Shown: positions 5,510 through 13,871, counted from the first letter of the stretch. The stretch is DNA of 15,657 nucleotides from Clostridiales bacterium (GCA_031271275.1 JAISWA010000210.1:1-15657), one strand, 5' to 3'. Program-made: numbers and translations. Notes: generated from the letters alone by a model not told the origin.

Positions 5510-6708
5510 TACAATTCTCTCCTCGCCTCAAATATGGACTTATCCCGTGGGATGCCAATGTTAACCACCAGTCCGATTTCCGCCATGTGCACCCACATGG
5601 CCGTTCCGCCCGCCGATATAAACGGGAAGGGCATTCCCGTATTCGGAAGCAGCGAAGTCACCACGCCCACATTTACGAAAGTTTCAAACAAAAGCATTCC
5701 GGCGACCCCGGCGGCAATCATCCTTCCCTGTAAATCGCTTGCGCGCAGCGCGGTCAGTATACACTTGATGATAATGAACGCCATAACCGCCAACACGGCG
5801 GCGCAGCCCACAAACCCGAACTGCTCGCCTATGACGGAAAATACAAAATCGTTATGGCCGTTAATCACATAGGAATTATTGCCGAAACCTTTGCCGTACA
5901 ACCCGCCTGAGCCGATGGAGTACAAACTCTGCTGCACTTGCAGGTATTCGTCGGTGCCTGCCACCGGGTTTAAAAACGTTTCAATCCGCTCCCATTGGTA
6001 GCCGTTGTTCATCTCTTTGAAAAAACCCATGAACAGCGGCTTTTCCCGCAGTAAATCGAACCAAGCCGCAAGCCCGACGGGCACCACGACCAACGCGGAA
6101 ATCAAAACCGTGCGGTAATACAGCCCGCCCGCGAACAATACGACCAACGAAGTCACAAGCACCACAATACAGGCGGAAAGCGAAGGCTGCTTGTATATAA
6201 GGTATACGGGGACCGCGATGGAAATTAAAATCAACGACAAAATCAATATATGGTTGAACGTTTCCTGTCTTTTTTCAATGAGTTTCGCGAGGAAAAGAAT
6301 CATAAAAATTTTCGCGAACTCGGAGGGCTGGATGCTGACTTCCCCGAGCGCGGGTAGCGTGATAACAATCCACCGCGCCGGGTCGCCGGAACCCCTTCCG
6401 ATAAGCCAAACGATAACCAACAGCGCGACGCAAAGCCCGTAAATGACCCAGTAGAATTTCGTGATGAAACGGTAGTCAATAAACGCGACAAAGAGCATTA
6501 AGGCAACGCCGCTGATTAAAAAAACACGCTGACTGACATACATGTTGGCGAAACGCGGCATCACGCCGGTGTTGGTGGCGGCGTACACCATAAAAACACC
6601 GAAAACCCCCATCGCGAGTGCGGCGGCGATCAGCAGAAAATCGAAGTGTCGCAGTGTTTTCAAGAAGCGGCGCAGTGTTTCCGAAGCGAGGATATTACGC
6701 AGTTTCAT
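5509..6708 (-). CDS. rodA: SEDS peptidoglycan glycosyltransferase RodA
   Basis: This is a 399-residue polytopic membrane protein of the SEDS family (RodA/FtsW/SpoVE). It polymerises lipid II into glycan strands together with a class B penicillin-binding protein. Visible motifs are QPSEFAKI (127-134), QQSLYSIGSGGLYGKGFG (259-276), HNDFVFSVIGEQ (285-296) with the putative catalytic Asp287, and LLPNTGMPFPFISAGGT (353-369). The usual QPDLGT is QPSLSA here, and SYGG is SAGG; variation at these places occurs in the family. The location with mreBCD, a PBP2 and minCDE supports RodA, for lateral wall growth, rather than FtsW. The start codon overlaps the minE stop as ATGA, and only a weak GAGAAAG precedes it, so translation probably depends on minE. 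Confidence 0.93.
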   Translation of the reverse strand: MKLRNILASETLRRFLKTLRHFDFLLIAAALAMGVFGVFMVYAATNTGVMPRFANMYVSQRVFLISGVALMLFVAFIDYRFITKFYWVIYGLCVALLVIVWLIGRGSGDPARWIVITLPALGEVSIQPSEFAKIFMILFLAKLIEKRQETFNHILILSLILISIAVPVYLIYKQPSLSACIVVLVTSLVVLFAGGLYYRTVLISALVVVPVGLAAWFDLLREKPLFMGFFKEMNNGYQWERIETFLNPVAGTDEYLQVQQSLYSIGSGGLYGKGFGNNSYVINGHNDFVFSVIGEQFGFVGCAAVLAVMAFIIIKCILTALRASDLQGRMIAAGVAGMLLFETFVNVGVVTSLLPNTGMPFPFISAGGTAMWVHMAEIGLVVNIGIPRDKSIFEARREL

Positions 6709-6980
6709 GTGTGCCGCTTTCTCATGCTTTTAATCGCGATATTGGCGTAAAGCATCGGCACGTCTCCGCCTTCGCCGTTGTTGGACGGGGTAAGCTGGAT
6801 ATCCGATTCGGATTCGTCGATTTCTACGTAGTTGGATATGACTTTTAAAATATCCGCTCTCATCATCTCCAGAAGCTGCGGCGAACATCTGGCGCGGTCA
6901 TGGGTAAGCACTAACTTTAAGCGGTCGCGCGCTATCTCTTTTGTGGATGATTTTTTCGTGAACAAACCGAAGAATTCCAT
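6705..6980 (-). CDS. minE: Cell division topological specificity factor MinE
   Basis: This 91-residue protein of normal length is MinE. It stimulates the MinD ATPase, drives Min pattern formation at the membrane and keeps MinCD away from midcell. MEFFGLF (1-7) is the short membrane-targeting helix. The anti-MinCD segment is ARDRLKLVLTHDRA (17-30), and RADILKVISNYVEID (41-55) opens the topological-specificity domain. Translation starts at ATG after AGGAG, 15 bp past the minD stop. It overlaps rodA by four bases. Presence of MinE means this organism uses the MinCDE system rather than DivIVA-MinJ alone. Confidence 0.95.
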   Translation of the reverse strand: MEFFGLFTKKSSTKEIARDRLKLVLTHDRARCSPQLLEMMRADILKVISNYVEIDESESDIQLTPSNNGEGGDVPMLYANIAIKSMRKRHT

Positions 6981-6995
6981 CGTCGTCCGCTCCTT

Positions 6996-7790
6996 TTATC
7001 CAAATTTAAAAATCCTCTTTAATTTCGCGAAGAAGCCCTGATCCGATTCCAAGTCCATCAGCGGAACCGTCTCGCCGAGCACGCGCCCCGTGATATTGCG
7101 GAACGCCTTCCCCGCGCGGGAATTTTCGTCCGCCACGCAGGGTTCGCCCTTGTTGGTGGAAACCACGATACTCTCGTCGTCCGGCACCACGCCGAGCACG
7201 TCTATGGCGAGAATCTCCGTCACGTCTTCCAACGCGAGCATGTCGCCGCGCTTTACCATGTCGGGCCGGATCCGGTTTAATATCAGCAGCGGGTTTTTGA
7301 TGCCGCTCGCCTCAAGCAGCCCGATAATACGGTCGGCGTCGCGCACGGCGGAAACTTCCGGCGTGGTCACCACAATCGCCTTGTCCGCCCCGGCAATGGC
7401 GTTTTTAAAGCCCTGCTCGATACCCGCCGGGCAGTCGATAATCACATAGTCGAATTCCTCTTTTAACGACTCGCACAGCTTCTGCATCTGCTCGGGCGTG
7501 ACCGCGTTCTTGTCTTTGGTCTGCGCCGCCGGAAGCAAGAATAAATTGGAATAACGCTTGTCCTTTATCAGCGCTTGTTTTAAGCGGCAGTTGCCCTCTA
7601 TAACATCGATTAAATCGTAAACAATCCTGTTTTCCAGTCCCATAACCACGTCAAGGTTGCGCAGCCCGATATCTGCGTCCACCATCGCCACTTTCTTCCC
7701 TCGTATGGCGATACCCGCCCCGATGTTGGCAGACGTGGTGGTCTTTCCGACTCCGCCCTTGCCTGAGGTGATAACGTAAACCTCGCTCAT
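6996..7790 (-). CDS. minD: Septum site-determining ATPase MinD
   Basis: The 264-residue P-loop ATPase of the ParA/MinD family has the deviant Walker A KGGVGKTTT (11-19), the switch region VDADIGLRNLDVVMGLENR (37-55), Walker B VIIDCPAG (116-123) and a C-terminal amphipathic membrane-targeting helix FFAKLKRIFKF (253-263). ATP-bound MinD dimers sit on the membrane, recruit MinC and are released by MinE. The ATG at 7790 has a strong AGGGAGGGG binding site 5 bp away. It is the first gene after the 135-bp gap that carries an internal promoter, and is followed by minE after 15 bp. Confidence 0.97.
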   Translation of the reverse strand: MSEVYVITSGKGGVGKTTTSANIGAGIAIRGKKVAMVDADIGLRNLDVVMGLENRIVYDLIDVIEGNCRLKQALIKDKRYSNLFLLPAAQTKDKNAVTPEQMQKLCESLKEEFDYVIIDCPAGIEQGFKNAIAGADKAIVVTTPEVSAVRDADRIIGLLEASGIKNPLLILNRIRPDMVKRGDMLALEDVTEILAIDVLGVVPDDESIVVSTNKGEPCVADENSRAGKAFRNITGRVLGETVPLMDLESDQGFFAKLKRIFKFG

Positions 7791-7820
7791 ATGTGCCCCT
7801 CCCTGAAGTAACTTTTGTGT

Positions 7821-7849
7821 ATTTTATAATATACGGGTATTGCTGTCTA
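7821..7849 (-). promoter_or_regulatory. Internal promoter before minD
   Basis: Reading the minus strand, TAGACA (7849-7844) and TAAAAT (7826-7821) are separated by 17 bp, each one mismatch from the sigma-A consensus. Transcription would start near 7814, leaving a short leader with the minD ribosome binding site. It lies in the only long gap (135 bp) of the cluster, so minDE-rodA-mgsA-mscL could be expressed apart from mreBCD-PBP2-minC. No convincing terminator separates minC from it. Confidence 0.6.
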
Positions 7850-7925
7850 AAAATTTTCTATCGATACTCATAATAACAAAAAATAACAGACGGGGAAATC
7901 TTTTACCGGCAACCGCCGCTTGCGG

Positions 7926-8621
7926 CTAATCCCACAGCGGCGCGATATAAACCTGCCCGTCCTGTATATAGGCATACGACGGGCGGCGCGTTTTTTTGCG
8001 GGTCTTGTTTTCCTTCGCGTTGTTTTCCTTTGGCGGTATGTAGGTAATGATATTTGCGATACGCAGTTGGGTCGGCATCAGCGAAAGCGCGCTGACATAG
8101 CATTTGCTGTCGCCGGACGCGCCGGCGTGTACCATTCCCTTGAGGGAACCGAGCACGATTACGTTGCCGTTGGCTATAATCTCGCTGCCGGGGTTCGCGT
8201 CGCCCATGACCACCACCGAGCCGCTATAGCGTATGGACTGCCCGGAGCGCAGCCCGTTCTGGTAAAACGCGGTCATGTGTTCCGTCGTCTGCTGCGTGCC
8301 GGTCGGCGCGGGGGCGGGGCTTTCCGCGGGCGGAGGCGCGGGAACGGCGGAAGCGGGCACATAGCCTTCCGTTTCCACAAAGGAAAGCTCCAACGTGGTT
8401 TCCGACAAAATAATATCCGTAAGGGCTTTTTCCTCGTCTTCGGAAAGCAGCCGCCCCTTGAACGCCACGTTCGCGTCCGCGTCGGCAAAGAACTGCTTCG
8501 CCCCGGAAACTTTTGCTTGCAGCTGCTCCTTGAGCTTCTCGAAGTCCGCGCGTTCGTCAAGCCATATGCTGATGCCTTCCTTGCGGCCTTTTATAACCAC
8601 GCATTGATTGCTTTTTGCCAT
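7926..8621 (-). CDS. minC: Septum site-determining protein MinC
   Basis: The 231-residue FtsZ-assembly inhibitor has two domains joined by an Ala/Pro-rich linker (about 88-112). The N-terminal domain (about 5-85) is the FtsZ-inhibiting part. The C-terminal beta-helix domain (about 118-197) carries RSGQSIRYSGSVVVMGD with the MinD-binding RSGQ (125-128), GSEIIANGNVIVLGSLKGMVHAG and PTQLRIANII. A basic stretch (198-213) precedes the end IQDGQVYIAPLWD. The ATG at 8621 follows AGGAGC. It starts 24 bp after the PBP2 stop, so it belongs with the upstream part of the cluster, and it is separated from its partner minD by the gap holding the internal promoter. Confidence 0.93.
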   Translation of the reverse strand: MAKSNQCVVIKGRKEGISIWLDERADFEKLKEQLQAKVSGAKQFFADADANVAFKGRLLSEDEEKALTDIILSETTLELSFVETEGYVPASAVPAPPPAESPAPAPTGTQQTTEHMTAFYQNGLRSGQSIRYSGSVVVMGDANPGSEIIANGNVIVLGSLKGMVHAGASGDSKCYVSALSLMPTQLRIANIITYIPPKENNAKENKTRKKTRRPSYAYIQDGQVYIAPLWD

Positions 8622-8645
8622 AAATATTATGCTCCTGTTCAGCGG

Positions 8646-11246
8646 CTATTTTTTCAAAACATTTACCGCTTCCGGCGGTTCCGTTTTATGGTTGAGGCCC
8701 AACGTCTCGCCGATTATCTCCCGGGCGATTTGCGCGGAAACATGGGAAAGGGCGTTGGAATCCCCGAAGGGTACGCTTACGTAAACGGCTATTTGCGGGT
8801 CCTCAAGCGGCGCGAATGCCGCGAAGCTTGAATGGTCCTGACGAAGCCCCACCATCTCCTGCGCGGTTCCCGTCTTGCCCGCGATACGGATGGGGAAGTT
8901 TTTAAAGTCGGCTACCGCCGTGCCGTTCCGGCTGCCGGTGCCCTCCGTGACCAGGCGCATTCCCTCAATAATTACGTCCCAGGTATCTTCCGAAACCGTC
9001 ACATACTGTTCCTCCGGTACCGGTTGGTACCGCATCAGCGTATTCCCGCCGTAATCCTCCACGGTTTCCACCAAATGCAGCGGATAGCGCGTGCCGCGGT
9101 TGGCGATGACCGAAATATACTTCGCCATAAGCGCGGGGGTGTAGTTGTTGTTCGCCTGGCCGATGGCCGTCCTTACCGTGTCCCCGTCGTACCAGTCCCA
9201 CTCCGACCGGGGCGAAAACGCGTCCCGGCTTTGGTAAACATACTTTTTAAATTCCGGCGAGGATATCCTGTACTGCAGCTCGCCTTCCTCGTACTGGTCG
9301 TAAAGCTCCCCGATTTCCACGCCGGTTTTGTCGTTCAGCCCGAAGTATACCATGTAATCGTTAAGGGTTTGCACGCCCTCCGCCACCCGGTCGTTTTTCG
9401 CGTTGCCGAGCCGGTACGCCGCCTCGCAGAAGAAATAGTTGCACGAAACCTGTATCGCCTGCGCCACGTTAATGCTGCCGTGGGACGAGGGCGACCAACA
9501 GTCCGTGTAGGGCTTGCCCGTTTTGGTGAAGGTATGCTCGTCATAAATTTTGGTGTTTTCCGTAATCGCGCCGGACTCCAACACGGCGGCGGCGGTCACC
9601 ATCTTAAAGGTGGAGCCGGGGGCGCGCGGTTCGTTAAACGGCCGGTTTACCATGGGGTTCGTCGGGTCGTAGGCGTTGTTTTTATTATAGTATTCGATGT
9701 CGAAATTGTTCACGAGCCGGTTGTTGTCATAAGAAGGGTAACTCACCGCGGCGCGCACCGCGTTGGTTTCAATGTCCAAAATAACTACCGAGCCGGTGCT
9801 CGGGTCTAAGTTTATCATCTGCGGGGAAAGCTCTTTGGAAAGTATCTTTTCGATGACCGCGTTCTGCGCGGTGACCGCGCCGCTTTTGACGCGCGCGGTA
9901 AAGTCGCCCGTGTCGGTAAGCTGACCGATATCCGTCATGGCGAGCAGCAGCGAGGGTATGGTAAGCCGACCGGATTCCACGCCCTCTGTCAGTATGGTTT
10001 TTATCCGCTCCAAATCCTCCCGCTGTATCACGTTGGCGTCGGGGAAGCGCTCGAGGATGTAGGCGCGGATGAAATGCGCGTCGCCGCCTTCCGGCGAAGC
10101 CATGACCGCCTCAATGTCGAGGTTGTTGCTTTTTATCAGCGACTGGAAAATTTCCTTCAGGGTAATCGCTTTTTCCGTCCGGTGGCGCAGGGTGATTTTG
10201 GCGGCAAGTTCCCGGGCGAGGTAATCCTCGAGCAGGTGATACGCTTTTTTCTGCAAATCGGCGTCTATGGTCAGGAACACGTTGCCGCCGGGTTCCGGGG
10301 CGGTGTATTCCAGGGTTCCCACCTTGCTCCCCGCGCCGTTGACCTCAAAGGTTTCCGAGCCGAATTTCCCCCGCAGGTAGCCCTCCATGGAACGCTCCAA
10401 CCCGGTTCTTCCAATCAGGTCGCTTGCGGTATAGCCCTTGTCCTTGTTGTTCTCCAAATCCACGTCGTTGATCCTTCCGATATAACCGAGCATGTGGGAG
10501 AAATAAATGCTCCCGGGGTATTCCCGCAGGGCTTGTATCTCAATATGGATTCCGGCGAAAAGCGCGTTGTTTTCTTCTATCGCGGCTACGGTTTGGGGTT
10601 TTACGTCATAGGCAAGGGTGACGGGCTGCGGGTCGTATTCGTCCATGTAAATCATCCGCTCCATGTAAAGCATACAGCGGAAATTTAAAATCTTGCGGGC
10701 GTCGGGGTTGGGAAGCGCCGGGTCGATATCAAACACCTTCCGCAAATAGTCGAAGGCTTCCTGCGCGGTGGCGGTTTCCGGGTTTTCCACCGCCATGTCC
10801 GCCTTCCAACGGTATTCCAAACGCTCGCGGGACTCGCCGTCGGGGTACGTAAACCCGTAGGGTTCGGTCATAGTCATGGGGAAATCGTTTACATAATCCT
10901 CGCCGTTTTTTTCAAAAAGCAGCGTAAGCTTATACAGCGCCTCATTGAGCGACTCGTTTACGATGGCCTCGCTTGGGTCTATTTTGACGGTGTACGCCAG
11001 TTTGTTACTGGTAAGCGGCCTGCCCTTGCTGTCGAAGATATTGCCCCTCAGCGCGGCGACGGGCATAGTGACTTCCCGCGTGCGGGGCGGGGCGGGGCGG
11101 AAGCTGTCGTGCAGCACAATCTGCAGGTCGAACAGCCTCGCGAACAGCAAATAAAACAACACCACCAACAGCACAAACAGGTAGAGTATGCGGTTGGATA
11201 TAAAACGGCGGATTGACTTGGCCGATTCCTTTAAAAACTCAATCAT
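8646..11246 (-). CDS. mrdA: Class B penicillin-binding protein 2 (elongasome transpeptidase) with large insertion
   Basis: At 866 residues this is longer than the usual 600-700 of PBP2. There is a single membrane anchor at about 17-38, a class B dimerisation region (from ALRGNIFDSKGRPL, about 65-78, to about 330), and a C-terminal transpeptidase domain with all three catalytic motifs: STFK (545-548, nucleophile Ser545), SCN (601-603) and KTG (791-793). The enzyme crosslinks peptidoglycan made by RodA. Between LTIDADLQKKAYHLL (325-339) and the normal continuation GSVVILDIETNAVRAAVSYPS (485-505) lies an extra, mostly helical block of about 145 residues. The ATG overlaps the mreD stop as ATGA. 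The nearest AAGGAG is about 15 bp off, so coupling to mreD translation is likely. SpoVD is a less likely alternative, because there is no PASTA domain and the neighbours are mreBCD. Confidence 0.93.
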   Translation of the reverse strand: MIEFLKESAKSIRRFISNRILYLFVLLVVLFYLLFARLFDLQIVLHDSFRPAPPRTREVTMPVAALRGNIFDSKGRPLTSNKLAYTVKIDPSEAIVNESLNEALYKLTLLFEKNGEDYVNDFPMTMTEPYGFTYPDGESRERLEYRWKADMAVENPETATAQEAFDYLRKVFDIDPALPNPDARKILNFRCMLYMERMIYMDEYDPQPVTLAYDVKPQTVAAIEENNALFAGIHIEIQALREYPGSIYFSHMLGYIGRINDVDLENNKDKGYTASDLIGRTGLERSMEGYLRGKFGSETFEVNGAGSKVGTLEYTAPEPGGNVFLTIDADLQKKAYHLLEDYLARELAAKITLRHRTEKAITLKEIFQSLIKSNNLDIEAVMASPEGGDAHFIRAYILERFPDANVIQREDLERIKTILTEGVESGRLTIPSLLLAMTDIGQLTDTGDFTARVKSGAVTAQNAVIEKILSKELSPQMINLDPSTGSVVILDIETNAVRAAVSYPSYDNNRLVNNFDIEYYNKNNAYDPTNPMVNRPFNEPRAPGSTFKMVTAAAVLESGAITENTKIYDEHTFTKTGKPYTDCWSPSSHGSINVAQAIQVSCNYFFCEAAYRLGNAKNDRVAEGVQTLNDYMVYFGLNDKTGVEIGELYDQYEEGELQYRISSPEFKKYVYQSRDAFSPRSEWDWYDGDTVRTAIGQANNNYTPALMAKYISVIANRGTRYPLHLVETVEDYGGNTLMRYQPVPEEQYVTVSEDTWDVIIEGMRLVTEGTGSRNGTAVADFKNFPIRIAGKTGTAQEMVGLRQDHSSFAAFAPLEDPQIAVYVSVPFGDSNALSHVSAQIAREIIGETLGLNHKTEPPEAVNVLKK

Positions 11247-11767
11247 GTCGGTTTAAACAAACTCCTTCGGCTTCGCTCGTAACGCTCAATACGCGCGTTT
11301 ATCGCGTGCATCAGGCTGTAAACGGGAATGGCGAGGGAAGCGGTATAGTTGGTTTTGGGAAGGATGATGGAGCGGACATAGTACAGCATGTCGATTTTGC
11401 CCGTAAACAGAAAGCCGCAGCAATAAAACAAAAACTGGTGCGCCGCCGCCGCCGCGACCACCATAAAAAAGGGAAGGAAATAGTTGTCGTGGAAAAAATC
11501 CCTGAAGGGCTTCCCGCTGACATACCCGGTCAGGAACCCGAGCATGGCGTACAGACCGATATAATACCCGCCGAACAAGTCGTGGACGAGCCCGGCGAAG
11601 AAGCCGAAAATCGCGCCCTCAATATCGCCCCGGAGTATGCCGGCGCTGACAATCAGGATTAGCGCCGTGTCGGGTATAACGCCCAGAATAGCGAAAGATT
11701 GGAACAGGGTGGACTGCAGCACGAAATTTATCAGGATTAACAGCGACATGCAAACTACGCGCAACAT
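11243..11767 (-). CDS. mreD: Rod shape-determining protein MreD
   Basis: The 174-residue, very hydrophobic protein has about five membrane helices and the typical MreD pattern: an N-terminal helix ending in LQSTLFQSFAILGVIPD, then ILRGDIEGAIFGFFAGLVHDLFGG (about 44-67), which is the most conserved family segment, and a basic C-terminus (about 158-174). MreD is an integral membrane partner of MreC and the elongasome; its exact job is not settled. It starts 5 bp after the mreC stop with a GGGGG binding site and overlaps the PBP2 gene by four bases. Confidence 0.9.
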   Translation of the reverse strand: MLRVVCMSLLILINFVLQSTLFQSFAILGVIPDTALILIVSAGILRGDIEGAIFGFFAGLVHDLFGGYYIGLYAMLGFLTGYVSGKPFRDFFHDNYFLPFFMVVAAAAAHQFLFYCCGFLFTGKIDMLYYVRSIILPKTNYTASLAIPVYSLMHAINARIERYERSRRSLFKPT

Positions 11768-11771
11768 CGGT

Positions 11772-12632
11772 TCATTCCCCCGTCGTCTCGATTTCTTCCT
11801 CGTCCCCGAACAGTTGGTTGACCACCTGCACTACCTCGACCCGGTCGATGCGCGACGCGGGTTCTATGATCGCGTGCTTGGTCAGGCCGTTGCCGTCGGG
11901 CTCGACGCTTAACACCGTACCCACCAGTATGCCGGGCGGGCAATAGGAACTCAGCGCCGACGTAACGATTTCGTCGCCCGCCATAATCTGCGCGTCGGAC
12001 TCAATATAATCCATCCGGCACAACCCCTGCGGCATTAGATCAATATCGCCGAACAGCTGCCCCCAGTCCCCGGTACGCTCGCACATCACCGCCACGGCGC
12101 AGCGGTCGTCGATGATGGAAACCACCTTGCTGTAGGTGGGGTACACCTCGCGGACCAACCCGATTAAACCCGCTTCGCCGAGCACCGCCATATTGGGCGT
12201 CAAGCCTTCGCTTGAGCCTTTGTCTATGTTGTAGCTGTTGTACCAGTCGGTGGGGTCTTTGCCGATAACGCGGGCGCCCACCTTGGGCAGCGCCGCGTAG
12301 GTCTGGTCGATTTCAAGCAGCTCGGTGAGGCGCTTGTTTTCCGCTTCCGCGTACAGCAGGCGCTCGTTGTCGATTTTAAGCAAGCTGTTCTGTTCCCGCA
12401 GCAACCGGTTTTCTTCCCGAAGGCCGTCCATTTCCGCGAAGGTGGAAAACTTCCCGCCAATCCAACCCGTAACGTCGGAAACGCCCCGCTGCAAGGGTAC
12501 GATAACATAACCCAACGCGTTTTCGACAAACGTAGGCGTGGCGCCCGGGCTTGCCGTGAAGATGATTGCCGTAAGGCATACCGCCATCCCCAACGACAGA
12601 AAGAGCCGCTTGTGTTTTTTTAAAAATTCCAT
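11772..12632 (-). CDS. mreC: Rod shape-determining protein MreC
   Basis: This is a 286-residue bitopic protein. A short basic cytoplasmic tail is followed by a membrane helix (about 8-27), an extracellular coiled coil (about 64-108, heptads through LREENRLLREQNSLLKID) and the paired beta-barrel domain (about 114-270) with IGKDPTDWYNSYNIDKGS and GLIGLVREV motifs. MreC links the MreB filament to PBP2 and activates it. The acidic tail (277-286, EEEIETTGE) is short. The ATG lies 8 bp after the mreB stop without a recognisable Shine-Dalgarno sequence, so it is probably translated by coupling. The family fit and the gene position are unambiguous. Confidence 0.95.
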   Translation of the reverse strand: MEFLKKHKRLFLSLGMAVCLTAIIFTASPGATPTFVENALGYVIVPLQRGVSDVTGWIGGKFSTFAEMDGLREENRLLREQNSLLKIDNERLLYAEAENKRLTELLEIDQTYAALPKVGARVIGKDPTDWYNSYNIDKGSSEGLTPNMAVLGEAGLIGLVREVYPTYSKVVSIIDDRCAVAVMCERTGDWGQLFGDIDLMPQGLCRMDYIESDAQIMAGDEIVTSALSSYCPPGILVGTVLSVEPDGNGLTKHAIIEPASRIDRVEVVQVVNQLFGDEEEIETTGE

Positions 12633-12639
12633 GGCGTTT

Positions 12640-13668
12640 TTATAATCTCAATTTTTTAGGCGTAATCAGAATATTGCGAAGCTGACGGATGTGGTCGAGC
12701 ACCATGCCCGTGCCGATCGCGACGCAATTGAGCGGTTCCGCGGCAATCTTCACCGGTATTCCCGTTTCCGCCGCAATCAGCTCGTCCAGCCCTTTAAGCA
12801 TCGCCCCGCCGCCCGTCAGGGTGATTCCGGACTCCATTACGTCGGAAGCGAGCTCCGGCGGCGTTTTTTCCAACGTAAACTTAATCGCGTCGATGATTGC
12901 CGCGACGGGTTCCGCTATGGCGGCTTTCGCGTCTTCGGCGGACAGGGTAATCGTGCGGGGCAGCCCGGACACCAGGTCCCGCCCGCGAACGTCCCGGGTC
13001 GCGTTCCTGTCGGGCCGGTAAGCGCAGCCGATATTAATCTTTATGTCCTCGGCGGTGCGTTCGCCGATGGCGAGGCCGAATTCCCGCCGGATATAACTGA
13101 CGATGTAGGAGTCCAACTCGTCGCCCGCGGTGCGAAGCGACTTGCTCGTGACGATACCCCCGAGGGAAATCACCGCCACCTCGCTGGTGCCGCCGCCGAT
13201 ATCCACCACCATGCTTCCGGTGGGTTCCTCTACCGGAAGGCCCGCGCCCACCGCCGCCGCCATGGGTTCCTCTATCAGGTACACGTCCCGCTCATGGGCA
13301 CCGGCGGAAATCGTGGCTTCCAACACCGCCCGCTTCTCCACCTCCGTCACTCCGGAAGGAACGCAAACCACCACCCGGGGCTTCCGCGCGAAAACGTTCC
13401 GCGACCGCGCCTTTTGAATAAAATACCTAAGCATTGCCTGCGTGGTTTCGAAGTCGGCGATAACGCCGTCTTTCATGGGGCGGATCGCCACAATGCTGCC
13501 GGGGGTGCGCCCTATCATCTGCTTGGCTTCGTCGCCCACGGCGAGGATTTGCTTTGTATTGGTGTTAAGCGCCACCACCGACGGCTCGCTGATAATGATT
13601 CCCGTGCCTTTTACAAAAACAAGCGTGTTAGCCGTGCCCAGATCTATGCCCAAATTATAGGAAAACAT
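12640..13668 (-). CDS. mreB: Cell shape-determining actin-like protein MreB
   Basis: The 342-residue bacterial actin polymerises under the membrane and guides elongasome movement. Nucleotide-binding motifs are visible: phosphate-1 DLGTANT (9-15), VPSGVTEVE (104-112), phosphate-2 DIGGGTSEVAV (156-166) and adenosine LTGGGAML (284-291). The hydrophobic MFSYNLG N-terminus and the two-residue hydrophobic loop region are as expected. The ATG at 13668 follows AAGGGGA. It is the first gene of the minus-strand cluster, with two candidate promoters upstream. Mbl or MreBH paralogues cannot be excluded by sequence alone, but linkage to mreC and mreD points to MreB. Confidence 0.97.
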   Translation of the reverse strand: MFSYNLGIDLGTANTLVFVKGTGIIISEPSVVALNTNTKQILAVGDEAKQMIGRTPGSIVAIRPMKDGVIADFETTQAMLRYFIQKARSRNVFARKPRVVVCVPSGVTEVEKRAVLEATISAGAHERDVYLIEEPMAAAVGAGLPVEEPTGSMVVDIGGGTSEVAVISLGGIVTSKSLRTAGDELDSYIVSYIRREFGLAIGERTAEDIKINIGCAYRPDRNATRDVRGRDLVSGLPRTITLSAEDAKAAIAEPVAAIIDAIKFTLEKTPPELASDVMESGITLTGGGAMLKGLDELIAAETGIPVKIAAEPLNCVAIGTGMVLDHIRQLRNILITPKKLRL

Positions 13669-13712
13669 TTGCTATCCCCTTTTAAATACATACGTTAAGT
13701 AGTCCTGCTGTC

Positions 13713-13742
13713 AGTATAGCCTTATTTCCCAAAAATAACCAA
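13713..13742 (-). promoter_or_regulatory. Proximal candidate promoter of mreB
   Basis: On the minus strand, TATACT (13718-13713) is one mismatch from the -10 consensus. TTGGTT (13742-13737) lies 18 bp before it and keeps only the TTG of the -35. Transcription would start near 13706, about 38 nt before mreB. The weak -35 keeps confidence moderate. Confidence 0.4.
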
Positions 13743-13756
13743 CCCGTTCGCGTATA

Positions 13757-13800
13757 AATATTGCGCCGGTGTGCGGACAACAGCCGCCGCGCAGAATATT
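13757..13800. other. Imperfect palindrome between the two mreB promoters
   Basis: AATATT-GCGC (13757-13766) is mirrored by GCGC-ag-AATATT (13789-13800), with GCGG (13773-13776) and CCGC (13784-13787) able to pair inside. It would lie in the leader of a transcript from the distal promoter and just upstream of the proximal -35. It may be a protein site or an RNA hairpin in the leader; no T tract follows, so it is not an obvious terminator. Confidence 0.3.
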
Positions 13801-13815
13801 CCCAAAAACATTACG

Positions 13816-13844
13816 ATTATATATTTTTTACGGAAAACCGTCCA
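13816..13844 (-). promoter_or_regulatory. Distal candidate promoter of mreB
   Basis: On the minus strand, a perfect TATAAT (13821-13816) is preceded at 17 bp by TGGACG (13844-13839), which matches the -35 consensus at four of six bases. The start would be near 13809, giving mreB a leader of about 140 nt. It lies just beyond the terminator at 13872-13905, as expected for the head of a new transcription unit. Confidence 0.5.
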
Positions 13845-13871
13845 CTGCGGGCGCTGAACCTTCCGCAGCGA

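Noticed and set aside
7915..7926. GCCGC-TT-GCGGC palindrome at the end of minC as a terminator
   Set aside because: The loop is only two bases, it overlaps the stop codon and no T tract follows on the minus strand.
7920..8831. Plus-strand frame of 303 codons opposite minC and the end of the PBP2 gene
   Set aside because: It crosses two convincing minus-strand genes, is Arg/Gly rich and has no domain.
12691..13698. Plus-strand frame of 335 codons opposite mreB
   Set aside because: It is antisense to a highly conserved MreB. The apparent protein is full of Arg, His and Gly and has no motif.
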